From NCBI GenBank assembly GCA_016195325.1, contig JACPZX010000022.1, positions 1-63,877 of the forward strand: a stretch of DNA of 63,877 nucleotides. The letters are read 5' to 3'. This DNA comes from Acidobacteriota bacterium. Its GTDB lineage: Bacteria > Acidobacteriota > Polarisedimenticolia > JACPZX01. The notes below the pieces were generated by a model, which saw nothing but the letters and a program-made list of their open reading frames with translations, was not told the DNA's origin and did not search any database. Positions 39,433-48,193 of the stretch are shown here, piece by piece (position 1 is the first letter of the stretch; each line of letters begins with the position of its first letter). The translations under genes and the position numbers were made by a program.

Positions 39433-40215
39433 GTGTTCGGACTCCAGAGCCTGGCCTTCGGCCTCTCGCGCGTCATCCGGCGCGCCCTCACGGTGGAAGG
39501 GGTTGCCGCCGCTCTTCGCGACGTCGGCGGGGCCCTCCTCGAGGCGGATTGTCCATGCTGCCGGCACCCGATGGGATGGGGCCGCTTCGGAGCCTGCGAG
39601 GCGTGCTGGGACGAAGTCGTCCCGCTCCCCGAGGGAGCGGGCGGCGCCCTGGAGCTCCCCTCGCCCATCGCGGGGGCGTCCGCGTACGGAGCCTACGCGG
39701 GGAGGCTTCGCGACCTGATTCACGCCCTGAAGTTCCGTGACCTCGGGCGCCTCGCCGTCCCGCTCGGCCGGCTCGCCACGGGGGCGCTCGAGGGGCGCGG
39801 GCTCCTCGGCCGGGCCGCCGATGCCGCCGTCGTGCCGGTGCCGATGTCCCGCCCAAGACTTCGGCGTCGAGGCTACAATCAGGCGGACCTGATCGCCCGG
39901 GAGGTCGGCCGGTCGATCCGCCGCGAGACGGGCGGGCGCGCCGCGATCGTCGGAGCGCTTCGCAGAACGGTGGACGGCCCGCCGCAGGCGGGGCGATCGA
40001 GGGTCGAGAGGTGGGCGGCGGTCGCGGGCGCGTACGCCGCGGTCGATCGCGAACGGGAGCGGATCGCGGGACGGACCGTCCTTCTCGTGGACGACGTCCT
40101 GACGACCGGGGCGACGGCGTGCGAGTGCGCGCGCGTCCTGAAGGATGCTGGAGCCGGCGAGGTCATCGTGGCCGTCGTCGCGCGAACCCCCGCCGGATCG
40201 GGCGGGAGCGACTGA
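39433..40215 (+). CDS. ComF-family amidophosphoribosyltransferase-like protein
   Basis: 260 aa from a GTG at 39433 (GGGGGAC upstream). An N-terminal zinc finger (CPCCRHPMGWGRFGACEACW), SAYGAYAGRLRDLIHALKFR and VPMSRPRLRRRGYNQADLIA are ComF hallmarks; the PRPP loop is VLLVDDVLTTGATACECARV. ComF helps process incoming single-stranded DNA in natural transformation; many bacteria carry it without known competence. No other competence gene is in the window. Confidence 0.92.
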   Translation: MFGLQSLAFGLSRVIRRALTVEGVAAALRDVGGALLEADCPCCRHPMGWGRFGACEACWDEVVPLPEGAGGALELPSPIAGASAYGAYAGRLRDLIHALKFRDLGRLAVPLGRLATGALEGRGLLGRAADAAVVPVPMSRPRLRRRGYNQADLIAREVGRSIRRETGGRAAIVGALRRTVDGPPQAGRSRVERWAAVAGAYAAVDRERERIAGRTVLLVDDVLTTGATACECARVLKDAGAGEVIVAVVARTPAGSGGSD

Positions 40216-40252
40216 CGCGCCACCGGCACGCGGCGCGATCCTGGAGGTGAGG

Positions 40253-41278
40253 GTGAATCGTCTGAGGATGTCGAAGCCGGCACGTTCCCGTGGTCTCCTG
40301 ATCGCGTGCGCTCTCTCCCTCGCCCTGGCCGCCGGGCCCGCCGCCGCGCGGGAGGGAAAGGCGGCTCCGGAGAGCCCCGTCCAGGTGACCGTGGAGCGCC
40401 TCGGCAACTTCTGCTACGCCGGCGAGCCGGTCCTGGTGCGCGTGGCGATCTTCAACACCGGGAAGACCGCGTACGACAACTCGAAGGGGATCGCTCTCCT
40501 CGGGAACGTCACCGTGCTCGACGCGGCGGGCTCGGGATTGAAGAAGAAGAGCGCCGCGGCCCCCGACGCGCGCCAGCAGCCGGCGTTCATCCCCGCCGGT
40601 GGGTTCTTCGGCGTCATCGCGGACCTGCGGGACGCCGTCGACGGGCTCGACAGGCCGGGCCAGTACGTCGCGCGATTCCAGTCGGCCGACCTCTCCTCCG
40701 ACCCCGTCCCCCTCGTCGTCATCCCGAAGTTCGATCCCCACGTCCGGTACCGTGCCACGATCGAGACCGACTTCGGCTCGCTCGCGCTCGACCTCTTCGG
40801 GAAGGAGGCGCCGGAGCACGTCCACAACTTCTACGATCTCGCCAATCAGGGGTATTACGACGGCACGCTCTTCCACGTGATCGTGAAGGGGATTGAAGTG
40901 CGCGGCGGAGACCGCTCGGGCAGCGGCGACACGAGCCCCGGCTACTCCCTGAAGCCGGAGATCGACAAGGCGCTCAAGCACAAGCGCGGCTCGCTCTCGA
41001 TGCTCCGCGGCGAGACGAGCGATCACGGATCGCAGTTCATGATCAGCCTGGCCGAGAGCCCCAAGCTCGACGGTCAGATGACGATCTTCGGGATGCTCGC
41101 GGGAGGCGACGACGCGCTCGGCGCCCTCGAGAGCCTGCCGACGAGCGGCCAGCGGAGCTTCCCCTTCTTCCGGCCGCTCAAGGACGCGAAGATTCACACC
41201 CTCCGCGTCGCGCCCGCCCCGGCGGGGGCGATGGCCACCGCCGAGGCGGACTCCGTCACAACGCCTTCAAAGCCGTGA
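40253..41278 (+). CDS. Exported cyclophilin-type peptidyl-prolyl isomerase
   Basis: 341 aa from the GTG at 40253 (GGAGG 5 nt upstream). A signal peptide (LIACALSLALAAGPAAAREG) is followed by an Ig-like domain of about 125 residues (PVQVTVERLGNFCYAGEPVL) and then a cyclophilin domain (ATIETDFGSLALDLFGKEAP, HVHNFYDLANQGYYDGTLFH, GSLSMLRGETSDHGSQFMIS, KLDGQMTIFGMLAGGDDALG). It should fold proteins in the periplasm. Its 3' end overlaps the convergent peroxiredoxin gene by 23 nt. Confidence 0.88.
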   Translation: MNRLRMSKPARSRGLLIACALSLALAAGPAAAREGKAAPESPVQVTVERLGNFCYAGEPVLVRVAIFNTGKTAYDNSKGIALLGNVTVLDAAGSGLKKKSAAAPDARQQPAFIPAGGFFGVIADLRDAVDGLDRPGQYVARFQSADLSSDPVPLVVIPKFDPHVRYRATIETDFGSLALDLFGKEAPEHVHNFYDLANQGYYDGTLFHVIVKGIEVRGGDRSGSGDTSPGYSLKPEIDKALKHKRGSLSMLRGETSDHGSQFMISLAESPKLDGQMTIFGMLAGGDDALGALESLPTSGQRSFPFFRPLKDAKIHTLRVAPAPAGAMATAEADSVTTPSKP

Positions 41279-41711
41279 TGATCTCCGCGGGGTGACCCGC
41301 GGGGCTGACCTTGGGCCACACGTTCCGCACGACGCCGGCCCTGTCGATGAGGAACGTGCTGCGCCCCGCCGAGCCGCGCTCGCCGAGGACGCCGTACGAC
41401 TTCGCGAGCGACTTGTCCGTGTCGCAGAGGAGCGGGTAGGCGATCTGGAACTTGTCGGCGAAGGCCTTCTGGTCTTTCACGGAGTCCACGCTGGCCCCGA
41501 AGATCTCGGCTCCCAGCGATCGAATCTCGGCGATGGCGTCGCGGAACCCGCACGCCTCCACCGTTCAGCCGGGGGTGTCCGCCTTCGGGTAGAAGAAGAG
41601 CACCACGTGCTTCTTCCCGGCGAACTGAGAGAGCGTGACGGTCGAGCCGTCATGCGCGGTCACCGAGAAGGAAGGAGCGCGCGCGCCCTCGGCAGGCATC
41701 GTGCTGGACAT
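41256..41711 (-). CDS. Bcp-type peroxiredoxin with in-frame UGA at the peroxidatic Cys (probable selenoprotein)
   Basis: 151 codons from the ATG at 41711 (GGAGGG 6 nt upstream) to the TGA at 41256. Codon 49 (41565-41567) is TGA exactly where Bcp has its peroxidatic cysteine: FYPKADTPG-U-TVEACGFRD. The frame continues unbroken on both sides, the resolving Cys (C54, five residues on) is kept, and the rest is normal Bcp (IFGASVDSVKDQKAFADKFQ; STFLIDRAGVVRNVW). A hairpin fitting the bacterial SECIS rule lies directly downstream. Bcp reduces hydroperoxides with thioredoxin; selenocysteine raises reactivity. Sec peroxiredoxins are known in other bacteria. Automatic annotation would truncate this gene to 41256-41561. 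Confidence 0.88.
41529..41562 (-). promoter_or_regulatory. SECIS-like hairpin downstream of the UGA codon
   Basis: On the mRNA, GGUG pairs with CGCC, GGCGU with ACGCC and GCGG with CCGC around a GUU apical loop; one G is bulged. The loop begins 17 nt after the UGA and has G in its first position, as described for bacterial SECIS elements (loop 16-37 nt from UGA, G among the first two loop bases). It lies within the coding sequence, as in all bacteria. Confidence 0.72.
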
Positions 41712-41843
41712 GGTCGACCCTCCGCAAGGATCTCGCGCGCGGCGCCGGGACGCGAGACGCCCCGGGACCGCGGCGGGTGGATTTCAGCCACTCTACCGCA
41801 ATCCCGGGGCGAAGGGTTCACGCGCGCCGGAGGGCGCCGCGGA

Positions 41844-42216
41844 TCACGCCGCCTTGATCTGATGCGTCGCCGGGGCCTCGATCTCGATTCGACGGGGCTG
41901 GACCTCGGCAGGCAGGGGCACGCTCACCTCGAGGACGCCCTTGTCGAACCGTGCCTTCAGCTCCTCGGTCCGGAGCCCTTCGGGCAGGGTGAAGCCGCGC
42001 TCGAAACGGCCACGGGAGACCTCGCGGATGTGCGCCGGTCAGGGAGACCGTCACGTCCGCGGCGTCGACGCCCGGAAGCTCGACCTGGATGATGATCCGC
42101 CCATCCTTCGTGAACGACTCGACGGCCGGAACGTACCCCCCGGCCCGGACCGGCAGCTGGCTGTCGAGGGCGTGGAAAACGTCGAAGAGCTCATGGAACG
42201 AAGATCTCCTGTACAT
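41844..42216 (-). pseudogene. Small heat-shock protein (Hsp20) gene with internal out-of-frame deletion
   Basis: The start at 42216 has AGGAGG 6-11 nt upstream and codes MYRRSSFHELFDVFHALDSQ and then VELPGVDAADVTVSLTG, the first alpha-crystallin strands. The frame then changes near 42028-42042: in the next frame follow IREVSRGRFERGFTLPEGLR, the ELKARFDKGVLEVSVPLP signature and a normal end QIKAA. The total of 373 nt is not a multiple of three and about 60 nt (the strand between VSLTG and REVSRG) are missing. The ancestral gene coded a typical about 145-aa Hsp20. As it stands only a 60-residue fragment would be made in frame. Confidence 0.82.
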
Positions 42217-42341
42217 GATTCCTCCTGGTTGTCCCCTTCTCGGGTGGTCTCTGTCTCTCTGAAACGATTCCGACGAACCGTGTGGGCGGCGCGTCCAGTA
42301 AGACACGCCTCCGGGCTGTCAAGGAACGCGGGCGCTTCTGT

Positions 42342-42347
42342 TAGACT
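42342..42347 (+). promoter_or_regulatory. TAGACT -10 box 9 nt before the threonine dehydratase start
   Basis: TAGACT ends 9 nt before the ATG at 42357 and no ribosome site lies between them. No convincing -35 at 17 nt. Weak by itself; it fits the leaderless pattern seen at other genes. Confidence 0.4.
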
Positions 42348-42356
42348 CGCGCCTCG

Positions 42357-43358
42357 ATGACCGACCCCAAGGCTGCCGAGCTCGAGGAGTCCCTGACGCT
42401 CGCCGCGATCCGCGACGCGGCGAGGATCATCGGCCCGCACATCCACCGGACGCCCCTGCTTCGCTGCCGGCATCTCCGCGAGCTGACGGGCTATGACATC
42501 CACCTCAAGGCCGAGAACTGGCAGAAGACGGGGTGCTTCAAGCCGCGCGGCGCGCTGAACCGCGTCGCCCATCTGACCGCGGAGGAACGGCGCGCCGGCG
42601 TGCTCACGGCCTCCGCCGGCAACCACGCCCAGGGGCTCGCCTACGCCGCCGCGGCGGAGCGCATCCCGGTGAAGGTCGTGATGCCGGCGAACACCCCGGT
42701 CGCGAAGATCGACGCGACGCGCTCGATGGGGGCGGAGGTGATCCTCCACGGCGACATCTTCGACGACGCCCTCGCGCACGCCCTCGAGATCCGCTCCCGG
42801 ACGGGGATGATCTTCGTGCACCCGGCGGCCGACCCTCACGTCGTCTGCGGCGCGGGAACGGTGGGGCTCGAGATCTGCGAGGATCTCCCGGGGGTCGACG
42901 CGATCGTGTGCCCGGTCGGCGGCGGCGGCCTCATCTGCGGCATCGCGACCGCGGCCGCGGCCCTCGCGCCCGGGGCGCGCGTCTTCGGCGTGAACCCCGA
43001 GCGGGCCGACGCGATGGCCCGATCGTTTCGCGAGGGAAAGGTCGTGCGCCTCGAGAGGGCCTCCTCGATCGCCGAGGGGATGGCGGGGCGCGCCGGAACC
43101 CAGGAGACGCTCGGCCTCCTCCGGCGCCTCGTCCAAGACGTCGTCACCGTCGGCGAATCGTCGATCCTCGAGGCGATCCTTCTCCTCCTGACCCGGGCCA
43201 AGATCCTCGCCGAGGGGGCGGGGGCCGGCCCTCTCGCCGCGCTCCTCGAGAGGAAGATCGATCTCCCCACCGGATCGACCGTCGTCCTGGTCGTGTCGGG
43301 GGGGAATCTCGATCTCGATCGCCTCTCGAGCTGGATCCGGGAGGGGATCCCCTCGTGA
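42357..43358 (+). CDS. Threonine/serine dehydratase (PLP fold type II)
   Basis: 333 aa. The PLP lysine K62 lies in NWQKTGCFKPRGALNR, the substrate loop is TASAGNHAQGLAYAA, and the phosphate-cradle is CPVGGGGLICGIATAAA. Without the C-terminal ACT regulatory domain it is of the catabolic/biosynthetic-minimal kind (about 330 aa), so it is not expected to be isoleucine-inhibited. It converts threonine to 2-oxobutyrate and ammonia. It is divergent from the broken hsp20 and followed by the ClC gene after 12 nt. Confidence 0.92.
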   Translation: MTDPKAAELEESLTLAAIRDAARIIGPHIHRTPLLRCRHLRELTGYDIHLKAENWQKTGCFKPRGALNRVAHLTAEERRAGVLTASAGNHAQGLAYAAAAERIPVKVVMPANTPVAKIDATRSMGAEVILHGDIFDDALAHALEIRSRTGMIFVHPAADPHVVCGAGTVGLEICEDLPGVDAIVCPVGGGGLICGIATAAAALAPGARVFGVNPERADAMARSFREGKVVRLERASSIAEGMAGRAGTQETLGLLRRLVQDVVTVGESSILEAILLLLTRAKILAEGAGAGPLAALLERKIDLPTGSTVVLVVSGGNLDLDRLSSWIREGIPS

Positions 43359-43370
43359 ACCCGCAGGCCC

Positions 43371-45449
43371 ATGGCGCCTGAAGGAGGCGGGCGCCTGACG
43401 CGGCGGCTGGCCGCCGAGCTCGCCCGGAGCCGGCGCCGCCTCGTGATCCGGGCGCGCGCCTCGCTCCGCGGAGAGCGCGGCCTCTACTTCGTTCTCTTCG
43501 TCGCCGTCGGCGCGATCGCGGGATTCGCGGGCGCCGGCTTCCGCTGGCTCGCGAGAGGCTTCCAGACCCTCTACTTCGGCCAGTCGGGCTCCATGATCGA
43601 CGCGGCCGCGCACCTCCCCTGGTACATGCGGATCGCGATGCCCGCGGGAGGCGCCCTTCTCGCCGGGCTCATCGTCCGCTATCTCCTCCACGGCGCGAAG
43701 GGAGAGGGGATCTCCGAGATCATGGAGACCGTCATCCTCAAGCAGCGGAACCTCACGCTGCGCTCGACGATTCTCAAGCCGCTCGGCTCCCTCTTCCTGA
43801 TGGGCGGCGGCGGCTCGGTCGGCCGCGAGGGGCCCATCCTCTCTCTCGCCGGCGCCATCGCGACGGGCATCGCGCACCTGCTTCGGCTCACGCCGGCGCG
43901 CCGCAACATCCTGATCGGGTGCGGCGTGGCGGGGGGGATGGCCGCGGTCTACAACGCGCCGCTCGGCTCCTCGCTGTTCGTGATGGAGATCATCATCGGG
44001 AACTTCGCGATGGACGTCTTCGGGCCGCTCGTCGCCGCCTCGGTCATGGCGACCCTCGTCGCGCGCGCCCTCAGCGAGCCGGGGCCGCTCTACAGCATCC
44101 CCGCCTTCATGCCCGCGAGCGTGACGGAGTACTTCATCCTCGGCCTTCTCGGAATTCCGTGCGCTTTCGTCGGCAACCTCTTCACGCTCGGGATCGAGCG
44201 CATCGGCGATCTCCTGAAGCGGCTGCCGATGCACGGCGTCGCGAAGCTGACGCTCGGGGGCGCCCTCGTCGGCGCCATGGGGATCTGGCTTCCGCACGTC
44301 TGGGGGAACGGGTACGACGGCGTGCTCGGCGCGCTGAACGGGCACTACGCGCTCGCGCTCCTCGCCGCGATCTGCGTCGGCAAGCTCGTCGCCACGGCCG
44401 TGACGATCGGCTCGGGAGGGATGGGCGGCGTGATGACGCCGACCCTCCTCGTCGGGGCGGCTTTCGGGGGCGTCGTCGGAACGGTGCTGCACCAGGCGGC
44501 CCCGGCGCTCACGTCGGAGTCGGGGGCCTACGCGCTCGTGGCGATGGCGGGGGTCCTCGCGGCGACGACGCAGGCCCCGATCATGGCCACGTTCCTCATC
44601 TTCGAGATGAGCCAGGACTACGCGATGCTCCTGCCGATCGGCGTCTGCGCCGCGGTGTCGGCCCTCGTGGCGCGCCGCTTCAAGAAGGAGTCCGTCTACG
44701 CCGAGAAGCTCGCGCGGAAGGGAGTCGACCTCGACGCGGCGATCGAGGAATCGGCGCTGCAGGCGATCCGCGTGGAGGACGTCCTCTGGCCCGATCCGCC
44801 GACGATCCTTCCCGAGCTCCCCGCGCGCGCGGTGATGGAGACGTTCCTCAAGAGCCGACGGCACCTGATGCACGTCGTGGACGCGTCGGGCCACTACTAC
44901 GGGCTGATCGCGATCCAGGACATGCTCGCGACGAGCGAGGACCCCGTGCTCGGCACGATCGTGCTCGCCGCGGATCTGGCCCGCGAGATGCCCTCCGTCA
45001 GCCCCGAGGATCCCGTGTCGAAGATCATGGAGCGCTTCTGGTTCCAGGAGTACGGCGAGCTGCCGGTGCTGAAGGGAGGGACGGCGCCGCGATTCGTCGG
45101 AGTTGTGACGCGGCGCGACATCCTCGGCGCCTTCGACCGCGAGGTGCTGCGCCGGCGGATTCTTTCGGCGCGGTACAGGATGGGGACGCGCCCCGCCGCG
45201 TCCGTGCTTCCGCTCGTCGGGGACTACGGCGTCGAGGAGGTCACCGTCCCTGCGAGCCTCCTCGGGCGCACGCTGGCCGAGCTCGATCTCCCGGCGGCCT
45301 ACCAGCTCACCGCCATCGCGCTGAAGCGGGGAACGGCCTCAGACCCGGAGGAGATCATCCCTCCCCCGCCCGGCCACCCCTTCGAGACCGGCGACCGGCT
45401 CGTCGTGATGGGGAAAAAGCGCGACATCGCGCGCCTCGCGAGACAGTAG
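43371..45449 (+). CDS. ClC-family chloride channel/transporter with CBS pair and TrkA-C domain
   Basis: 692 aa. About ten membrane helices (residues 38-440). Selectivity motifs: GSVGREGPILSL with the gating Glu153, NAPLGSSLFVMEIII, and SGGMGGVMTPTLLVGAAFGG. The cytoplasmic part has two CBS domains (about 470-590: AVMETFLKSRRHLMHVVDAS; VSKIMERFWFQEYGELPVLK) and a C-terminal RCK_C/TrkA-C domain (about 620-692: VTVPASLLGRTLAELDLPAA). CBS and TrkA-C domains probably bind nucleotides and control gating. Channel versus H+/Cl- antiport cannot be settled here. Confidence 0.93.
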   Translation: MAPEGGGRLTRRLAAELARSRRRLVIRARASLRGERGLYFVLFVAVGAIAGFAGAGFRWLARGFQTLYFGQSGSMIDAAAHLPWYMRIAMPAGGALLAGLIVRYLLHGAKGEGISEIMETVILKQRNLTLRSTILKPLGSLFLMGGGGSVGREGPILSLAGAIATGIAHLLRLTPARRNILIGCGVAGGMAAVYNAPLGSSLFVMEIIIGNFAMDVFGPLVAASVMATLVARALSEPGPLYSIPAFMPASVTEYFILGLLGIPCAFVGNLFTLGIERIGDLLKRLPMHGVAKLTLGGALVGAMGIWLPHVWGNGYDGVLGALNGHYALALLAAICVGKLVATAVTIGSGGMGGVMTPTLLVGAAFGGVVGTVLHQAAPALTSESGAYALVAMAGVLAATTQAPIMATFLIFEMSQDYAMLLPIGVCAAVSALVARRFKKESVYAEKLARKGVDLDAAIEESALQAIRVEDVLWPDPPTILPELPARAVMETFLKSRRHLMHVVDASGHYYGLIAIQDMLATSEDPVLGTIVLAADLAREMPSVSPEDPVSKIMERFWFQEYGELPVLKGGTAPRFVGVVTRRDILGAFDREVLRRRILSARYRMGTRPAASVLPLVGDYGVEEVTVPASLLGRTLAELDLPAAYQLTAIALKRGTASDPEEIIPPPPGHPFETGDRLVVMGKKRDIARLARQ

Positions 45450-45522
45450 CGGGTCTCCCGTCGCCGGGCGCTGATCGCGTGATAGCATTCCCGTTCGATC
45501 ACGCGAACGGAGGCGACACGAC

Positions 45523-46311
45523 ATGGATCTCCAGGGAAAGAAGGCGCTCGTCACGGGCGGCAGCAACGGGATCGGCAGGGCCACCGCCCTCGCGCTCGCG
45601 CGGCGGGGGGCGTCGATCGTCGTCGCGGCGAGGCGGAAGGACCGGCTGGCCGAAACCGCGGCGGAGGTCGAGAAGATTCGCCGCGCGGCGGGGGCGGGGG
45701 ACGGCGGGGCTCACGTCGTCGCCGCGGATCTCGCGAAGCCCGCGGAGCGGGAGCGATGCGTCCGCGAGGCGGCGGCCCGGCTGGGAGGCCTCGACATCCT
45801 CGTCAACGCCTCGGGAATCCTCGAGGCGGGGACGGTCGAGACGACGAGCCTCGACGCGTGGGATCGGACGATGGAGATCAACGTGCGCTCCCTCTTCGAC
45901 ATGACGCGCCACGCGGTCCCCCACCTCGCGGCGACGCGCGGCACGGTGATCAACCTGTCGAGCGTCGCGGGGCTCAGGGCCTATCCCGGGATCCTCGCCT
46001 ACTGCGTCAGCAAGGCCGCGGTCGATCAGCTCACGAAGTGCCTTTCGCTCGAGCTCGCCCCGAAGGGGATCAGGGTCAACGCGGTCAACCCCGGCGTCGT
46101 CGTCACCGATCTCCACCGGAGCGGCGGGATGTCCGAGGCGGACTACGCCGCGTTCCTCGAGAGGTGCAAGGGGACGCACCCCCTCGGGCGCGTCGGCACG
46201 GCCGAAGAGGTGGCCGAGTCGATCGCCTTCCTCGCCTCCCCCGCGTCGGGGTGGATCACCGGGATCACGCTGAGCGTCGACGGAGGGCGGGCGAACGCCT
46301 CGGCACGCTAG
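45523..46311 (+). CDS. Short-chain dehydrogenase/reductase
   Basis: 262 aa, classical SDR: cofactor motif VTGGSNGIGRA (about 10-20), DILVNASGI (NAG variant), catalytic Ser in INLSSVAGL, YCVSK (YxxxK), then VNAVNPGVVVTDL and the C-terminal GITLSVDGG. ARRKDR after strand 2 favours NADPH. The substrate is unknown; glucose dehydrogenase and 3-oxoacyl-reductase relatives share this pattern. GGAGG lies 8-12 nt upstream of the ATG. Confidence 0.92.
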   Translation: MDLQGKKALVTGGSNGIGRATALALARRGASIVVAARRKDRLAETAAEVEKIRRAAGAGDGGAHVVAADLAKPAERERCVREAAARLGGLDILVNASGILEAGTVETTSLDAWDRTMEINVRSLFDMTRHAVPHLAATRGTVINLSSVAGLRAYPGILAYCVSKAAVDQLTKCLSLELAPKGIRVNAVNPGVVVTDLHRSGGMSEADYAAFLERCKGTHPLGRVGTAEEVAESIAFLASPASGWITGITLSVDGGRANASAR

Positions 46312-46429
46312 CCCCCGGAGCGCGATCGCCGATTCCGCGAGATCGGCCGCTCTCGCCGCGCTCGTCGCCCTCGGCGCGGCGCTCCCGGCCGGCGCGGGAG
46401 ACGATCACCTCGCCGGCGTCGTCGAGCGC

Positions 46430-47719
46430 GTGGCCGAAGGGAGCGTGACGCTCGACTCGGCCACCGTGCTCCTCGCGGAGGGGGGGCGCGTCCGCGGCGA
46501 CGCGGAGGGGCTCGCCGGGGTGAAGCCGGGGTGGTGGGCCGAGGCGGACGGCTCGTTCGACGAGAGAGGTCGCTTCCTCGCGCGCCGCGTGAAGGTTCGC
46601 GAGGAGGCCCCGGGGAGCTCGTTCGCGGACCGCGTGCAGCGGATGTCCCTCACCGAGTCGTCGAAGCTCGACGGGTCGGATCGGATCGTCACGAGCCCCG
46701 CGATCGTCGAGTACGTCCAGAAGGTCGGCGGAAGCGTCGTCCCCCCATGGGCGGCCGCGCAGGCGTTCTACTCGTTCGGGATCATCAGGGATCCCACGCT
46801 CAACGCCTTCGCCCTTCCGAACGGATCGATCTACGTCCACACCGGCCTCCTGGCGAGGCTCGACAACGAGGCGCAGCTCGCCATCGTCCTCGGGCACGAG
46901 GTCGCCCACGTCACGGAGAGGCACGGGCAGCGACAGTACAAGGCGGGGGTCTCCGCCTTCTTCCCGGCGCAGATCGGCGCCGTCATCCTCGGCGTGCAGT
47001 TCGGCCGCAGGACGAGCGGCGTGTATCCCCAGTTCATGGTCGGCCTCGGCCTCGAGCTCGGCCTCTCCGCCGCGGTGAACGGCTACGGGCGCGGCCTCGA
47101 GGATCAGGCCGACCGGGTCGGGCTGCGCTACGCGGTCGAGGCGGGGTACGACCCGGCCGAGGGGCCGAAGATCTGGGTGGCCTTCAACGACGTCGAGGGC
47201 GACGAGGGGAGCGTCGAGAACTTCTTCTACGGCAACCACTCGACGAACGAGGTCCGGAAGGAGAACCTCGAGGCCGAGATCGATCGCCACTACCCGGCGC
47301 CGCCCCCGGCCGCGCGCCGCGCGAACGACGACGTCTACGAGACGACGATGCTGGATCTGATCCGCGAGAACGCGGTGGCCGACTTCGACCTGAAGCGGTA
47401 CCACCTCGCGGCGAAGGGGTTCGACCGCGTTCTCGCGCACCGCCCCGGCGACCCGGTCGCGCACCACTACACCGGGCTCATCATCGTGGCCACGGATGAC
47501 TCGCCGGACGGCGCAGCGCGGGCGGCCGCGGAGTTCCTTCGCGCGCTGGCGGTCGCCCCCGACTACGCCCCGGCGCATCGCGATCTCGGGCGGCTCTACG
47601 CCCGCACGGGCCAGACGATCGACGCGGCGGCGCACCTCGGGAGATATCTCGAGCTCGCGCCCGAGGACGCAACGGATCGGGGCGACGTGGAGAAGGAGCT
47701 CGCGGCCCTCCCGCGATGA
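46430..47719 (+). CDS. M48-family zinc metalloprotease with TPR tail; true start probably upstream
   Basis: 429 aa from the first standard in-frame start, a GTG at 46430. Zinc motif LGHEVAHVTERHG (HExxH at about 156-160), third ligand in RGLEDQADRVGLRYAVEAGY, PNGSIYVHTGLL before it, all as in BepA/LoiP-type M48 peptidases. The C-terminal part (about 340-425) is TPR-like. The frame is open further upstream: residues coded at 46325-46429 read like a signal peptide (ARSAALAALVALGAALPAGA), but no ATG/GTG/TTG precedes it. It probably acts in the periplasm on outer-membrane proteins. Confidence 0.88.
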   Translation: MAEGSVTLDSATVLLAEGGRVRGDAEGLAGVKPGWWAEADGSFDERGRFLARRVKVREEAPGSSFADRVQRMSLTESSKLDGSDRIVTSPAIVEYVQKVGGSVVPPWAAAQAFYSFGIIRDPTLNAFALPNGSIYVHTGLLARLDNEAQLAIVLGHEVAHVTERHGQRQYKAGVSAFFPAQIGAVILGVQFGRRTSGVYPQFMVGLGLELGLSAAVNGYGRGLEDQADRVGLRYAVEAGYDPAEGPKIWVAFNDVEGDEGSVENFFYGNHSTNEVRKENLEAEIDRHYPAPPPAARRANDDVYETTMLDLIRENAVADFDLKRYHLAAKGFDRVLAHRPGDPVAHHYTGLIIVATDDSPDGAARAAAEFLRALAVAPDYAPAHRDLGRLYARTGQTIDAAAHLGRYLELAPEDATDRGDVEKELAALPR

Positions 47720-47732
47720 CCTGCGCGGGCGA

Positions 47733-48062
47733 TTACTTCAGGAAGCGGGCCGCGGCCGGTAGCCTCACGAAGAAGACGCAGCCACCCTTTGTCTCCGCGT
47801 CGTGGACGCCGCCGGGGGGGGTGTAGAGGTAGTCGCCTTCGGCCAGCGAATCGCCGCCGACCCGCATCGATCCCTCGACGACGAAGACCTCCTCCCCCTC
47901 CGGGTGCTCGTGCGCGGGATACCGCGTGCCGGGCTCCATCTTCACGAGATACGTGCCGGCGTTCCGCTCCGCGAACATGAGAAGCGGTCTGTAGCTGACG
48001 CCGGGGATCTTGCTCGGCTCCCACCGCGCGCCGGCGGACTTGACGATGGTCTTCGCGCTCAC
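47733..48062 (-). CDS. Single-domain cupin (ChrR-C type)
   Basis: 109 aa. Cupin motif 1 ERNAGTYLVKMEPGTRYPAH continues as EHPEGEEVFVVEGSMRV, with H/E metal ligands, and motif 2 is YTPPGGVHDAETKGGC. It resembles the C-terminal cupin of the anti-sigma factor ChrR, but stands alone, so it may be an enzyme or metal-binding sensor. It ends 13 nt from the convergent M48 gene and is divergent from the LeuA-like gene. Confidence 0.85.
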   Translation of the reverse strand: MSAKTIVKSAGARWEPSKIPGVSYRPLLMFAERNAGTYLVKMEPGTRYPAHEHPEGEEVFVVEGSMRVGGDSLAEGDYLYTPPGGVHDAETKGGCVFFVRLPAAARFLK

Positions 48063-48139
48063 GCGTCACCTCCTGGCGGACGACGGGCGCCCCGGCGGGC
48101 AACCGGTGCGACGCCGCGATTGTACCGCCCCCGCCGCCC

Positions 48140-48168
48140 TTGACGAAGGGGGCGTCACGGGAAATGAT
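48140..48168 (+). promoter_or_regulatory. Promoter candidate for the LeuA-like gene (TTGACG-17-AATGAT)
   Basis: TTGACG (48140-48145), a 17-nt spacer and AATGAT (48163-48168). The start near 48175 would leave a 19-nt leader with AGGAG before the ATG at 48194. Confidence 0.45.
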
Positions 48169-48193
48169 GACGGGGCTCGCAGGAGATCCTTCG

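Noticed and set aside
41562-41567. Peroxiredoxin as a simple nonsense pseudogene
   Set aside because: The stop sits exactly on the catalytic Cys codon, the rest is undamaged and a SECIS-like hairpin follows; selenocysteine is the better explanation, pending the Sec genes.
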